DNA of 31,328 bases from a virus: positions 1-31,328 of IMG/VR virus record IMGVR_UViG_3300021365_001806; one strand, given 5' to 3'. The notes below the pieces were generated by a model that was not told the DNA's origin, did no database searches, and saw nothing but the letters and a program-made list of their open reading frames with translations. Each line of letters begins with the position of its first letter. The stretch's first letter is position 1. Shown one piece after another: positions 14,972-23,616 of the stretch. Position numbers and translations under genes: made by a program.

Positions 14972-16318
14972 TTAAAGTTTTACTATAACGTGATCATGCC
15001 AATCCCAATTACTCGGTTGGTGATCACTATAATACAACTTTTTTGGAAGATTTTCAAGCATTCTTTTTAGATTGTCTGTGCCAGTGGCATAATAACCACC
15101 ACCCAGTGCGACCAATGATGCCTTTGGTTTTACCTTGCTCTTGATCAATGCTCTTGGTATCCTGTTTCTCACGAATATAATTTTTGTTTGTTCATTGATT
15201 AATTTAAACTGTTTACTCATTTGATGTAACTCATACAAGTTTTCAAAGAACTCTTTTGATTTTTGATTATCTAGGAGATATGTTCTTTCGCTGTTGAAAC
15301 GTTCCAGGTCCTTCTTATAGATAGGCTCTTTCACATCAAACCCCCAACTACATTCATTCAATAAGTCAACACCGTGTGCCTTGAATGCGTTCATCCATTC
15401 CCAGAACTCTTTTACATCGTCTTCCATGTGAATGTCACCACTCACGGGCATCACTAGAGGAAAACAATCCAATTCTAGCAATCCCTTGACAACTTCTTTC
15501 TTGCTGAATCCCTTTGAGTCTATCCACAACTTGTGGTAATTGTTGTGTGCTACTTTGTAGGCCACCATGGTCTCTGCTGGCACGTTGATGCCCATGGTTG
15601 ATATGTTGAAGTTCTTCAACGAGTCCACTTGTACCAATGGAGTTTTATCTTTTAGATTCTCATTCCAATATTCTTGTAGTGGTTCGGGTGCATTGTCCAA
15701 CACAACCTCACCTGCTATCAATCTTGCTGTGGGTTTACGATGTCCTATTATTTCTCTTTTAATTTCTTCGTAATCGTCCAGCAGACTATCGTCCATAAAC
15801 TTGAAATCATATCTCACTGCAATCAATGTTAGGTAGTAGGCAGTGACGTCGCTGTGTTGGAAGGTCCACTTCTTTTTCTCACCGTCATACAGTGCATACA
15901 TTCCAGGCAAGTCACGTTTGTCTTTCATGCAACGTATCAGTTGTATCACTTTCTTGTTGTAAGGGAATCTCATCTCTATTCTTTTAACGTTGTCCTCATC
16001 TGTGTACTTCTCTATAATTTTGTCAAAACTGATGACACGGAAGTCGTCGTCATACACTGGCCTATTCAGTAAATCCTTGATGTCCATGCCGTGTGCTTGG
16101 AATTTGGTCAGGTATCTTTTAAGAATTACCAGTGCTAGTCTGGCCTGTTTTTCTGTCCATGCATACTGTGATTCTGCCAGTGATCTCACTGTGTCGTAAT
16201 CTTTGGGGTGTGGCTTTATCTGTGTCTTCTGCGTCGATAGGGGATCTGTCCAGAAATAATCATTATATGCTAGTATTTTGAGTGCTTCGTTAATGGTTTT
16301 TGGCAAATCTGTGTGCAT
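14972..16318 (-). CDS. Phage protein of unknown function, possible HARP-like domain
   Basis: The 448-residue protein heads the uvsW operon. One segment at about 116-160 (RFPYNKKVIQLIRCMKDK, then YALYDGEKKKWTFQH and a Tyr-rich helix) resembles the HARP domain that precedes SF2 helicase cores in SMARCAL1-type annealing helicases. The C-terminal half has alternating strands and helices (IIFVRNRIP, SLVALGGGYYATG) but no Walker A, DExH or arginine-finger motif, so it is not an active helicase. It could be a helicase-like cofactor of UvsW or a DNA-junction binding protein; both ideas are inference. The promoter just upstream is the best in the window. Confidence 0.55.
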   Translation of the reverse strand: MHTDLPKTINEALKILAYNDYFWTDPLSTQKTQIKPHPKDYDTVRSLAESQYAWTEKQARLALVILKRYLTKFQAHGMDIKDLLNRPVYDDDFRVISFDKIIEKYTDEDNVKRIEMRFPYNKKVIQLIRCMKDKRDLPGMYALYDGEKKKWTFQHSDVTAYYLTLIAVRYDFKFMDDSLLDDYEEIKREIIGHRKPTARLIAGEVVLDNAPEPLQEYWNENLKDKTPLVQVDSLKNFNISTMGINVPAETMVAYKVAHNNYHKLWIDSKGFSKKEVVKGLLELDCFPLVMPVSGDIHMEDDVKEFWEWMNAFKAHGVDLLNECSWGFDVKEPIYKKDLERFNSERTYLLDNQKSKEFFENLYELHQMSKQFKLINEQTKIIFVRNRIPRALIKSKVKPKASLVALGGGYYATGTDNLKRMLENLPKKLYYSDHQPSNWDWHDHVIVKL

Positions 16319-16352
16319 TTTTATACCTGGTAATTTAGATAATTATTAGTAT

Positions 16353-16380
16353 ATTATAGCACAATTGGTAATGTAGTCAA
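16353..16380 (-). promoter_or_regulatory. Strong sigma-70-type promoter of the uvsW operon
   Basis: Minus strand: TTGACT (16380-16375), a 16-base spacer and a perfect TATAAT (16358-16353) preceded by TGC (extended -10). The start site would lie near 16346, giving a leader of about 28 bases with a weak AGG before the ATG at 16318. It sits in the 64-base spacer to the divergent sprT-like gene. Confidence 0.75.
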
Positions 16381-16382
16381 CC

Positions 16383-16865
16383 ATGAAAAAAACTAGTAAA
16401 AAGACTGTCACAGTCCGGAAACAATTGAAAATCAAATTGGAAAATACTCTGACTAGGCGAAAGAACGCCAGGAACTTCAGACCCACACACTCTATAATGG
16501 TCACTTGGTTCAAGCATCTCAACAAGGGATTATTTGGTAATAAATTACCTGCGGTACCGCTGTATCTAGTTAGGATGAATGCCGACTGGGGAAGATGTTG
16601 GGCGAACTGGGATAACAGGAAGTGTAGGAAAGGCACATACGATCAGAGTGTGATACCTTATGATAAGACTGAGGTTACCTTTGCAATAGAGCTACACAGC
16701 AAGTATCCTACCTTTCGAGACTTCGTGGAAACACTGGCACACGAGATGGTGCACCTATACCAGATGACGGTGCTGAAGGATCCTTATTCGAATCACAACG
16801 CAAACTTCTTTGCCTTTAGAAATAAATTCAAGAGTGCTGGCCTGACCCTATCAAGAACCGGCTAG
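16383..16865 (+). CDS. SprT-like zinc metalloprotease
   Basis: The 160-residue protein has a gluzincin-type HEMVH motif at about 120-124 (His120, Glu121, His124) with a third likely ligand His138 in NHNANFFAFRNKF. WFKHLNKGLFGNKLP at about 42-56 is the upstream SprT signature. SprT/Spartan-domain proteins are DNA-associated proteases; eukaryotic SPRTN removes DNA-protein crosslinks. The phage role is not known; protein removal from DNA during replication is plausible. The N-terminus is very basic (KKTSKKTVTVRKQLKIK), fitting DNA contact. It diverges from the uvsW operon, and its last 15 bases overlap the convergent DUF115-like gene. No zinc-ribbon tail follows the protease domain. Confidence 0.75.
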   Translation: MKKTSKKTVTVRKQLKIKLENTLTRRKNARNFRPTHSIMVTWFKHLNKGLFGNKLPAVPLYLVRMNADWGRCWANWDNRKCRKGTYDQSVIPYDKTEVTFAIELHSKYPTFRDFVETLAHEMVHLYQMTVLKDPYSNHNANFFAFRNKFKSAGLTLSRTG

Positions 16866-17579
16866 TACGGTATCTTCAAACTGTTTATAACTTATTACTT
16901 TTGAATTCCCATGATCGGTTCCTGTCTGTAGATAATTCATGAAGTCTGGAGGACTGTCATGCACCACGGTGTAGTTGACGTACGGTCTCATCTTCAACAT
17001 GTCTCGGAACTGTTTCAACCAGCCATCGAATATCTTATCATCATTGCGTTCGCCATAGTAGTCCGTGTCTTGGTATATGTTGTTCAGTTCTCCATTGCCA
17101 TACTCTCTGAAGTCAAACCCAATCAGGTAGATGTTCTTGTGTCCATGAACACCCGCGGTCCAGAATGCCGCATTGCCGGATATCCAGTTTGGATTGTTTG
17201 GTATGAGATGTATCATGCCCTTGCTCTCTTTCCTGTTTGCCTGCAAGGCCGGTGCGTAGTGGATGGCCTTCAATCCGACCTCGTCCTCAATCATCTGCAT
17301 TGACATATTTGTGTCCACGGAGAATATGTAGTCAGGGATGAAATCCCTGTACAATGCATTACATCCGTAGGTCTGTCCGGTCTCTTTCAATCTGTTTAGA
17401 TCAAAGCCTTTCCTAGACGGACCGTTGCCGATGACGTAGGCATTGCCCCTTGGAACTGCTTTTACGCGATCCTCAAAGAAAGCGGTCTCTTGTATCTTTT
17501 TGCCGTCACGTATGATGAGATTTGTGTTCACAGTTTCTCCTTCGTATGGCTTCCACTCGATTTCTAGGTTTGTGTTCAT
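16851..17579 (-). CDS. DUF115/MptE-like protein (Maf-type glycan-related)
   Basis: The 242-residue protein carries YVIGNGPSRKG at about 48-58, a Rossmann-type phosphate loop. CNALYRDF-IPDYIFSVD at about 73-89 corresponds to the strand, helix and PDY...xD block of MptE/DUF115 proteins. WISGNAAFWTAGVHGHKNIYLIGFDF resembles the later GxDF motif. Relatives include the Maf flagellin-glycosylation factors and 6-hydroxymethylpterin kinases; a sugar-nucleotide or nonulosonate-related role fits the surrounding transferases, but substrate binding cannot be read. It is the last gene of the minus-strand glycan operon and overlaps the transferase gene upstream by four bases (ATGA). Confidence 0.6.
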   Translation of the reverse strand: MNTNLEIEWKPYEGETVNTNLIIRDGKKIQETAFFEDRVKAVPRGNAYVIGNGPSRKGFDLNRLKETGQTYGCNALYRDFIPDYIFSVDTNMSMQMIEDEVGLKAIHYAPALQANRKESKGMIHLIPNNPNWISGNAAFWTAGVHGHKNIYLIGFDFREYGNGELNNIYQDTDYYGERNDDKIFDGWLKQFRDMLKMRPYVNYTVVHDSPPDFMNYLQTGTDHGNSKVISYKQFEDTVLAGS

Positions 17580-18445
17580 AGATAATTTTTTATAATTCTG
17601 TCTCTAATTCTCCTCCATGGTAATCCTACTTCTATCTCATTCTCGAACCATTCAGTGTATGACAATTTGTTTGCCCACTCTTGTCTATTAGGCATTTTAG
17701 GATTGTTGATGTGCGTCAGAGAATGATTACCAACGTCATAGCATAAACTGTCTGCAGATACGAACACAGGTATTCCGTTTATTACGGCCTCCATTGCAGG
17801 ATTAGAACTATGATTAATCACAGCCCAAGCGTCTTTCAGTGTGTCTTTGAAGTTTGTGTCGTCTATCGTGTTGCTGTCCATCACAGGAGGTGCAAGGCTT
17901 ACATGCTTGTATTTTGCAAAATCAAAACCCACAGGATTTCTAGGATGGGATCTAATCTGTATAGGCCTAGTTGTGTGTTTTCTAATTTCATTTATTTGTT
18001 GTTCAAACCAAACGTTCATGCTAGGCATACCGTTCCATTGTTCAGATGCATGGTGTTGTCCTAATATGATTATATTGTCCCCTGTCTGTTTCCATGGTTT
18101 AAATGTATGATTGAACAATGGCCATCTTGTGTCGTCAACATCTTGATCGGCAAAATCCGCTTTCCTGTTAACTCCGTTTATTGCGATCTTAAAACTTTGA
18201 TTCCTTCTCAGTCCGCCTACTTCCAGTACTATCACTGGCTTGTTTGCCTGTCTGTACCTTTCCCATATCTGTTTGTAGTTTCGCATCCTGCCTTGCCAAA
18301 GCACACTCCATATCACTGCCACGTCACCGTCGATCTCTTTGTTGATGTGTAAATCGTCACCTGTTGCCTGCATAGATTTCAAAAATTTCGCAAATATGTT
18401 TTTACTGTTAAGTGGGCCGTGCATGGGCCATGCTTCGATCTTCAT
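17576..18445 (-). CDS. KpsS/KpsC-like glycosyltransferase, paralog 2
   Basis: The 289-residue protein shares with paralog 1 the PWKQTGDNIIIL segment, a helix ending IRKHTTR, the R-x-H-P motif (RSHP, about 165-168) and the signature NHSSNPAMEAVINGIP at about 211-226. A common C-terminal tail WANKLSYTEWFENEIEVG also matches. The Capsule_synth family is the nearest fold. It sits between the DxD transferase (TGATG overlap of one base) and the DUF115-like gene (four-base overlap), so all three are made together. The donor sugar is unknown; the HP histidine is conserved. Confidence 0.7.
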   Translation of the reverse strand: MKIEAWPMHGPLNSKNIFAKFLKSMQATGDDLHINKEIDGDVAVIWSVLWQGRMRNYKQIWERYRQANKPVIVLEVGGLRRNQSFKIAINGVNRKADFADQDVDDTRWPLFNHTFKPWKQTGDNIIILGQHHASEQWNGMPSMNVWFEQQINEIRKHTTRPIQIRSHPRNPVGFDFAKYKHVSLAPPVMDSNTIDDTNFKDTLKDAWAVINHSSNPAMEAVINGIPVFVSADSLCYDVGNHSLTHINNPKMPNRQEWANKLSYTEWFENEIEVGLPWRRIRDRIIKNYL

Positions 18446-19365
18446 CAGTTGCCCTGTTTGCCTTTGGCCACTTTGCTTACTATGTCCTGTGCTTGTTTGG
18501 GATCAAAACTCACACCACTGAACGGATCGTAGTTCTCAACGTTCTTCCAGTAGTCTTCGTTACGATCTCCACGTAGATCGCTCTTGCTACTTTTCCCTCG
18601 CACTTTCCTTTTACCTTTCATGTGGTCTACATATGCACCTAGGACACTGTTGATGAACACATGATTGCCTTTGGCGCCTGCACCTTTACCTATGTCTACG
18701 CCGTCGTTCGGTGCTATACGTTTTACACACTGCCAGAAGAGATAACTGTCGTGCCACTCTAGCTCTTGAAATATAGTGTCGTTGATGTATAATTTTGTCC
18801 AGTAGTCCATGAATTCTGATATCTTTGTATGCTTCATGTTGTAACATACCCAACCGCATTCTGGATACTTTTCACCACGTCCTAAGAAGTTTACAAGTTT
18901 ATCTTTGGGTAATAAACCTGTGACAAACTCTGTTGTGATTGGTCGAAAAGTATAAGTGTCCGCATCTAGCCAAAGTATGTAATCTGTATCTATTGTTTTA
19001 ATTGCATGATCCACTGCAAAAGTCTTGTGAGCGAATCTCACGGCATCCCATAGATAAGATCCTTTGCCTCTGTCATTTTTTCCTGCGTTTGGATCTCTAC
19101 GCACACCCTTGGGTATTTCCTGCACTTCACCATTGGCGACCGGATCGTTTTTATGTCTCTGTTTAAATCTTCTCAGTTCAGGATTAACATCTTCGATGTT
19201 TATGAATTTAATTTTTGGATGCTGTAATTCTGGTTGCTCGCCTTCGTGATACGCATGTAATACTACATCGTCAGGCCAAAATTCGATGTGGCTATCTAAC
19301 ATCCTCTTTGCATACGCGGTCCATCTGTTGGGAGGAAATGTGGTTACTACTGCTAGTGTGGGCAT
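18445..19365 (-). CDS. GT-A type glycosyltransferase with DxD motif
   Basis: The 306-residue protein has DYILWLDADTYTF near 128-140, a hydrophobic strand ending in DAD (134-136), the metal/nucleotide-sugar site of GT-A glycosyltransferases. The first strand TLAVVTTFPPNRW resembles a donor-binding beta strand. The region WKQ-free but rich in aromatic residues (ECGWVCYNMKH, ELEWHDSYLFWQC) would form the acceptor side. The C-terminal 60 residues are basic and low in structure (KGKRKVRGKSSKSDLRGDR). The family cannot be fixed by eye. It lies four bases after the asparagine-synthetase-like gene in the glycan operon. Confidence 0.65.
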   Translation of the reverse strand: MPTLAVVTTFPPNRWTAYAKRMLDSHIEFWPDDVVLHAYHEGEQPELQHPKIKFINIEDVNPELRRFKQRHKNDPVANGEVQEIPKGVRRDPNAGKNDRGKGSYLWDAVRFAHKTFAVDHAIKTIDTDYILWLDADTYTFRPITTEFVTGLLPKDKLVNFLGRGEKYPECGWVCYNMKHTKISEFMDYWTKLYINDTIFQELEWHDSYLFWQCVKRIAPNDGVDIGKGAGAKGNHVFINSVLGAYVDHMKGKRKVRGKSSKSDLRGDRNEDYWKNVENYDPFSGVSFDPKQAQDIVSKVAKGKQGN

Positions 19366-19369
19366 GACT

Positions 19370-21085
19370 TTATTTAATTTGATATTTTTCCTTCCAGTTT
19401 TTTACTTGCCATTGGGGTAATAGTCCCTTGCCGGCCTTCTGTGATCTTTTCAATTGTGCCAATCTTTCTTTACCTATGTTTTTATCAAATGCATCGTTAA
19501 GTTTTGTGTCAACGCCGTCCATCAACCAATAGCCAATGGGTGTAGTCCATCCTGTTTTTACCTTATATAATAGATAATCTGGTAATTTTTTTTTGTATGT
19601 TTCTTTCACTAAAACCTTTGCTTGATTTCCTTTGAATTTGTGAGCTGACTTGATGTTCATACAATACTGCATAAATTCTTTTGAGGCAAAAGGAAATCGT
19701 CCTTCCATGCCGTATGCCATGCCATATGCATCATTACGTAAGAGAAATTGTTCAGGAACTTGTGTGACACAATCGAGGGCCATGTAAGATGCCGTTGGAT
19801 CCTTTGGGTTCCACAGTTGATCACTGTAACATTTTTCTAATTCATCTATCAAAATTTCGTCATCTAGTGGTTCGTCCGTGATTGGAAAACTACCTTTCTT
19901 AACTCGTCCCATCCATAGGCCCAACAACTGTCTCCAAGATCTTGGTTTGTCTTCGCTGTGATATAAGTTGGAATATTTTGGATAGCCTCCAAACAGTTCG
20001 TCTCCCATGTCCCCTGCCATTGTTACCACTATGCCGTTGTCTGCCAGCACTCGATTGGTGTAGCAGTTCATTGGGTTGCTTGGACTGTAGTTTGGTTGTT
20101 CCATGTAGTATATGCTGTCATCCCAAGCGGATAGATATTCTGTGGGCCCTACAACCACGTCATGATGATTGAATTTTTGTTCTACTGCAAATCTCTTGGC
20201 CACTTTTGAGTCACTGTTGTAGTCTTCGTCTGCTTTGACCTCTGGCACAAATCTATTTGTAAATGTGTGTACTGTGTCTTGTATTTGATTCAGTTCATAA
20301 GCAACGATAGAGGAATCTATCCCTCCACTCAAGAACACACCAATCTTTCTTTTTCCTATTGCACACTGATTTACTGTCTTAGAAAACATTTCTTGTAACT
20401 CGTTTTTTGAATAATCCTGATCTGCGTTTGGCCGTATGTAAATCCTTTTTACGTAATCAAGTGTTTTACTTTTGATATCGTATACTATTGTTTCTCCAGG
20501 CAACACTTTTTTGATGTTTGTGTACAGGGTGTTCCTTAATGGATTGGTTCCTGCTTTGGTCAACATACTACATGCTAGATTGTCCAGCATCCGAGCATCA
20601 GGAACAACATCTAGCATTCCTTTGATTTCTGATGCAAACACGAGTCCCCGGTCAATCTTTGCGTAGTACAATGGTTTAATGCCCACGTGATCTCTGCTGA
20701 GGGTGATTGTCTGATTTTTTACATCGTGGTATGCAAAGCCATGCATGGAGTCAATCTCATCAAGAAAATCTAAGCCGTAACTGTCCAGCCCCCAGGCCAA
20801 CAATTCTGTGTCACACCCTGTCGTGTTTTTAAAATTGTTGTACTTCTCTATTAATGAATTGTAGTTGAAAATTTCACCATTGTACACAAGGCGATTGCCC
20901 TTTGGTGTGAGCCATGGTTGTTGTGAATTGTTTGGGTCGGCCATTATGCTTAGAAGGTTGTGGCCCAAGGTCACGTCATCGGATGTCCATATGTTGGATC
21001 CGTCGGGACCTCTGTGTTTACATACTTCTAGATAATCTTCTATGAACTTGGGATCGTTGTCCGTGATGCCGTATATTCCGCACAT
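19370..21085 (-). CDS. asnB: Glutamine-dependent asparagine synthetase-like amidotransferase
   Basis: The mature product starts MCGIYGITD, so the catalytic Cys2 of a class II glutamine amidotransferase is exposed after Met removal; I used the ATG at 21085, although the frame is open to 21151. The glutaminase domain (about 1-200) has KHRGPDG, VYNGEIFNYNSL and GCDTELL. The synthetase domain holds the ATP-binding loop FLSGGIDSS at about 251-259 and a DMGDELFGGY-type segment further on. The length (571 aa) fits bacterial AsnB. It either makes asparagine or amidates another carboxylate, as related enzymes do in surface-sugar clusters such as WbpS. Placement in a glycan operon favours the second, without proof. 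Its start overlaps the stop of the preceding gene by one base (TAATG). Confidence 0.85.
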   Translation of the reverse strand: MCGIYGITDNDPKFIEDYLEVCKHRGPDGSNIWTSDDVTLGHNLLSIMADPNNSQQPWLTPKGNRLVYNGEIFNYNSLIEKYNNFKNTTGCDTELLAWGLDSYGLDFLDEIDSMHGFAYHDVKNQTITLSRDHVGIKPLYYAKIDRGLVFASEIKGMLDVVPDARMLDNLACSMLTKAGTNPLRNTLYTNIKKVLPGETIVYDIKSKTLDYVKRIYIRPNADQDYSKNELQEMFSKTVNQCAIGKRKIGVFLSGGIDSSIVAYELNQIQDTVHTFTNRFVPEVKADEDYNSDSKVAKRFAVEQKFNHHDVVVGPTEYLSAWDDSIYYMEQPNYSPSNPMNCYTNRVLADNGIVVTMAGDMGDELFGGYPKYSNLYHSEDKPRSWRQLLGLWMGRVKKGSFPITDEPLDDEILIDELEKCYSDQLWNPKDPTASYMALDCVTQVPEQFLLRNDAYGMAYGMEGRFPFASKEFMQYCMNIKSAHKFKGNQAKVLVKETYKKKLPDYLLYKVKTGWTTPIGYWLMDGVDTKLNDAFDKNIGKERLAQLKRSQKAGKGLLPQWQVKNWKEKYQIK

Positions 21086-22068
21086 TACAGACCCAGTTTT
21101 GATTTGAACCTTTTGTAAACTGTGCCGTCTCTTATTTCTCGTATGCTCCACAGTTTATATCCTAGGTCGTATAGCCACTGTGTCCTGTCTGGCATCTTTG
21201 GTGTTTCTATATCGTTGAGATCCTTGTTACACACGTCCCAACACAGAGCTAGGTCTGATGTGCAGAAAGTTGGTATGCCTCTTATACAACTGTCTACACT
21301 GGCCGTGGAGTTGTGTGTGACAACTGCATGTGCATTTGTTATCGCTTCTTGGAAATGGAATCTGTAGAATTTCTTTTCATCGCCCGCAAAGTTTTGCTGT
21401 GTGAATTGCAGTTCCACATCTTCGGGGAACTCATCTTTACGTGCAACAATAGAGGCCACATGATTAGGATGTGGGCGGACTATGAATTTCCTGTCCGTGG
21501 CAGGCCTCAGTGTATCGTAGACTCCTTTGAACCATTCTATAGGATCAAGTTCGTTCATGCTCCAGTTGTCTTTGGGTTGCAGTACAAATATTATGGGATC
21601 GTGTTGATCAGATTTTCTCCATGGTTCGTATTTCACTTTGAATTTTTTGACCATCATGTCCCAACGATCACTGGGACTGTTGTCTGAAAGGAAGTTGCCA
21701 TCGTTCATGGGTGTGTATAAGGATACCCTGAAATGATGATCTGGTGATGTTGATACATTGCCAAAACTAGATAGCAGTCCTCCATCAAAGGTTATCAATG
21801 GTATTTTCTTGTCTCTGCAATTATTTGCGAGCTCTCTACGTCTGCCTTTTGTGTGATGCATCTGCCGGTCGCCGCCATAACCAAACATGGCCGCCATGGG
21901 TGCTGTTGGCATCATCTCTCCTTCCACAGTTGGTCCTGATCTATTCTCATGTACAATCACTGCTTCGTCGCCCGCCGCTTCTATGCCTTCTTTAAGATGG
22001 TAGAGCAATTCGTAACTGTTGCCACGTTTACGATCTTTTACTGTTCTTCTAAATATTTCAACCTTCAT
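21085..22068 (-). CDS. KpsS/KpsC-like glycosyltransferase, paralog 3
   Basis: The 327-residue protein, the longest of the five, keeps RPHP at about 198-201 and THNSTASVDSCIRGIP at about 251-266, closest to the STxxxEAxxxGxP pattern of classical capsule enzymes. An N-terminal Rossmann-like part (EIFRRTVKDRKRGN) is followed by a YEPWRKSD segment comparable to PWKQ in the other copies. It overlaps the next paralog upstream by 11 bases. This tandem pair of paralogs (3 and 4) suggests local duplication followed by divergence. The sugar specificity is not readable. Confidence 0.7.
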   Translation of the reverse strand: MKVEIFRRTVKDRKRGNSYELLYHLKEGIEAAGDEAVIVHENRSGPTVEGEMMPTAPMAAMFGYGGDRQMHHTKGRRRELANNCRDKKIPLITFDGGLLSSFGNVSTSPDHHFRVSLYTPMNDGNFLSDNSPSDRWDMMVKKFKVKYEPWRKSDQHDPIIFVLQPKDNWSMNELDPIEWFKGVYDTLRPATDRKFIVRPHPNHVASIVARKDEFPEDVELQFTQQNFAGDEKKFYRFHFQEAITNAHAVVTHNSTASVDSCIRGIPTFCTSDLALCWDVCNKDLNDIETPKMPDRTQWLYDLGYKLWSIREIRDGTVYKRFKSKLGL

Positions 22069-22867
22069 TCAACATTCTCCATGCAGTGCCGTCCGCCATT
22101 TCTTGCATTGTCCAATTATTATACGCTAGACTTGAAAATAATGCAATCCTGTCTCCATACCTGGGTGTTTCTATTTTAGTGAAATCAGTCTCCGATATGG
22201 GTGCGGCCGCACTGTTCTCTGAATCGCAGAACACAGGCACACCGTTGGTTAGGCTGGCCACCATGGTGTTGGAGTTGTAGGTCACAGTGGCATGGTAATC
22301 TTGCCAATCTATGTTGCCCTTATGTACTGTGGGTTTATCTACTTTTACAGTGGCACCCACGTGATCAATTTCTATTGTAGGGTTGTAAGGTTTTTCTCTT
22401 ACATCAATTTCTCTGTCTGTGTTTTCTTTAAGGGTTTTTAATGTATTGCTCAACCAATCAGTGGCATTGAAAAAATTTGCTATTGCATTTGTTGGCGGCA
22501 ATACTAGAATTTTTTTACCCTTGCCCCATGGTTTGATATCTTGTTTGAAATGCTTCTCGTACCTGTCAGTGGGTTTTTGTTGCAATATATTCTGGCAATG
22601 TTTGTTCTTTGTGATACGCAACCAGTGTGGACGGTCATGTGCATTTGTAAAGTATCCGTGATCCATGAAATAGAAATCTCTGTTATCCTTCTCACACCAT
22701 TTATACACTTCACCAGATCCTGCCAGTATGCCGTACATGGTCAGATTTTCTTTTGGTAGCTCTTTCAGATCACGAAACTGATAAATCCTTCCCTTGCCCG
22801 AACCATTAACAAAGGCATCTACATACCGTTGTGTACGTGGTTTGGTTGTGTGTATACCTGACAGCAT
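22058..22867 (-). CDS. KpsS/KpsC-like glycosyltransferase, paralog 4 (H-to-K variant)
   Basis: The 269-residue protein retains TYNSNTMVASLTNGVP (about 196-211) and the PWGKGKKILVLPP core. At the place where other copies have R-x-H-P it has REKP (157-160): the conserved His is Lys. The paralog at 25370 shows the same change (RHKP), so the two form a subfamily. They also share an N-terminal region naming a FxDxxYF segment (FYFMDHGYF / YWFTDTPYF). The change could alter donor binding or abolish transfer. It is joined to neighbours by one- and eleven-base overlaps in the glycan operon. Confidence 0.65.
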   Translation of the reverse strand: MLSGIHTTKPRTQRYVDAFVNGSGKGRIYQFRDLKELPKENLTMYGILAGSGEVYKWCEKDNRDFYFMDHGYFTNAHDRPHWLRITKNKHCQNILQQKPTDRYEKHFKQDIKPWGKGKKILVLPPTNAIANFFNATDWLSNTLKTLKENTDREIDVREKPYNPTIEIDHVGATVKVDKPTVHKGNIDWQDYHATVTYNSNTMVASLTNGVPVFCDSENSAAAPISETDFTKIETPRYGDRIALFSSLAYNNWTMQEMADGTAWRMLNEG

Positions 22868-23616
22868 TACTTCCTGTTTTCCTTTACTTCAAACATTTTA
22901 CGTTTGGCCACTCTGTTAAATTCAGCAATTATATTAACGCTCCTTCTGTGTAGCACGGCATCTTTTCTAGACGATACGCTGTGTACACACCTTGTTGAAT
23001 TATTGCAAAACACGACTAGTGTGTTTGATTTGTAAGGAACTGTCTTGACAACTTTTCCTGCTTTTTCATTTACTGCTCTTCCCCCGTTTTTATTCACTTC
23101 TAAAATGTTATCATGTGTTTCGTGTATTTGGAATTCACCGCCCGTGCTTTTATCATCCATGTAAGGCATGTAAAGTAGAGCCGCATATATCTCTCTAGGA
23201 TTATCTATGTGTGCAGTCCTTGAACTGAAGTCGATTGGTTTATGCATCACGGTCTGACAATCAGTTCCTATCATGTCATTGCCATTATCCCATCCTCTCG
23301 GACTCAACGTGAGGTCCTCGACGTGGGGGACTAACTCGCCAAGAATCTCCATCATTTCCTTGTAAAACTCCATTGAAGTGTGGTACTCGGTGAATTCCTT
23401 CCATGCATTGGAAACTTTTCTTGGCTTCAACATCTCATCTGCTTTCAGTCTATAGCATATGCCTTGATCAAACGGTTCCGTGGACAGCAGTTGTTTTTCC
23501 GGCCATTCCTGTTCAAGTTGTTCGTACACGTCTTGGGGAAGTGCATCTTCGATAACAAAATGTGGATAAGGCTCTAGTATTAGTTCAGGTTTTTTCTGTA
23601 GGACTGAAAGATTCAT
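22867..23616 (-). CDS. 2-oxoglutarate/Fe(II)-dependent oxygenase
   Basis: The 249-residue protein has a jelly-roll oxygenase signature: HxD in AHIDNPREIYAALLYM (His136, Asp138), TGGEFQIHE after it, a distal His in CVHSV (212) and an Arg (RRSVNI, 224-225) for 2-oxoglutarate. These fit the prolyl-4-hydroxylase-like family, whose members hydroxylate C-H bonds. Several marine T4-like phages carry such genes. Located between a KpsS-like enzyme and GT61, it may hydroxylate a sugar or lipid precursor; the substrate is not shown by sequence. The start overlaps the GT61 stop by four bases (ATGA). Confidence 0.8.
   Translation of the reverse strand: MNLSVLQKKPELILEPYPHFVIEDALPQDVYEQLEQEWPEKQLLSTEPFDQGICYRLKADEMLKPRKVSNAWKEFTEYHTSMEFYKEMMEILGELVPHVEDLTLSPRGWDNGNDMIGTDCQTVMHKPIDFSSRTAHIDNPREIYAALLYMPYMDDKSTGGEFQIHETHDNILEVNKNGGRAVNEKAGKVVKTVPYKSNTLVVFCNNSTRCVHSVSSRKDAVLHRRSVNIIAEFNRVAKRKMFEVKENRK

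Noticed and set aside
19587-19596. Run of T in the asparagine-synthetase-like gene (poly-A on the coding strand)
   Set aside because: It encodes a Lys-rich stretch in an intact frame. No sign of a frameshift was found.
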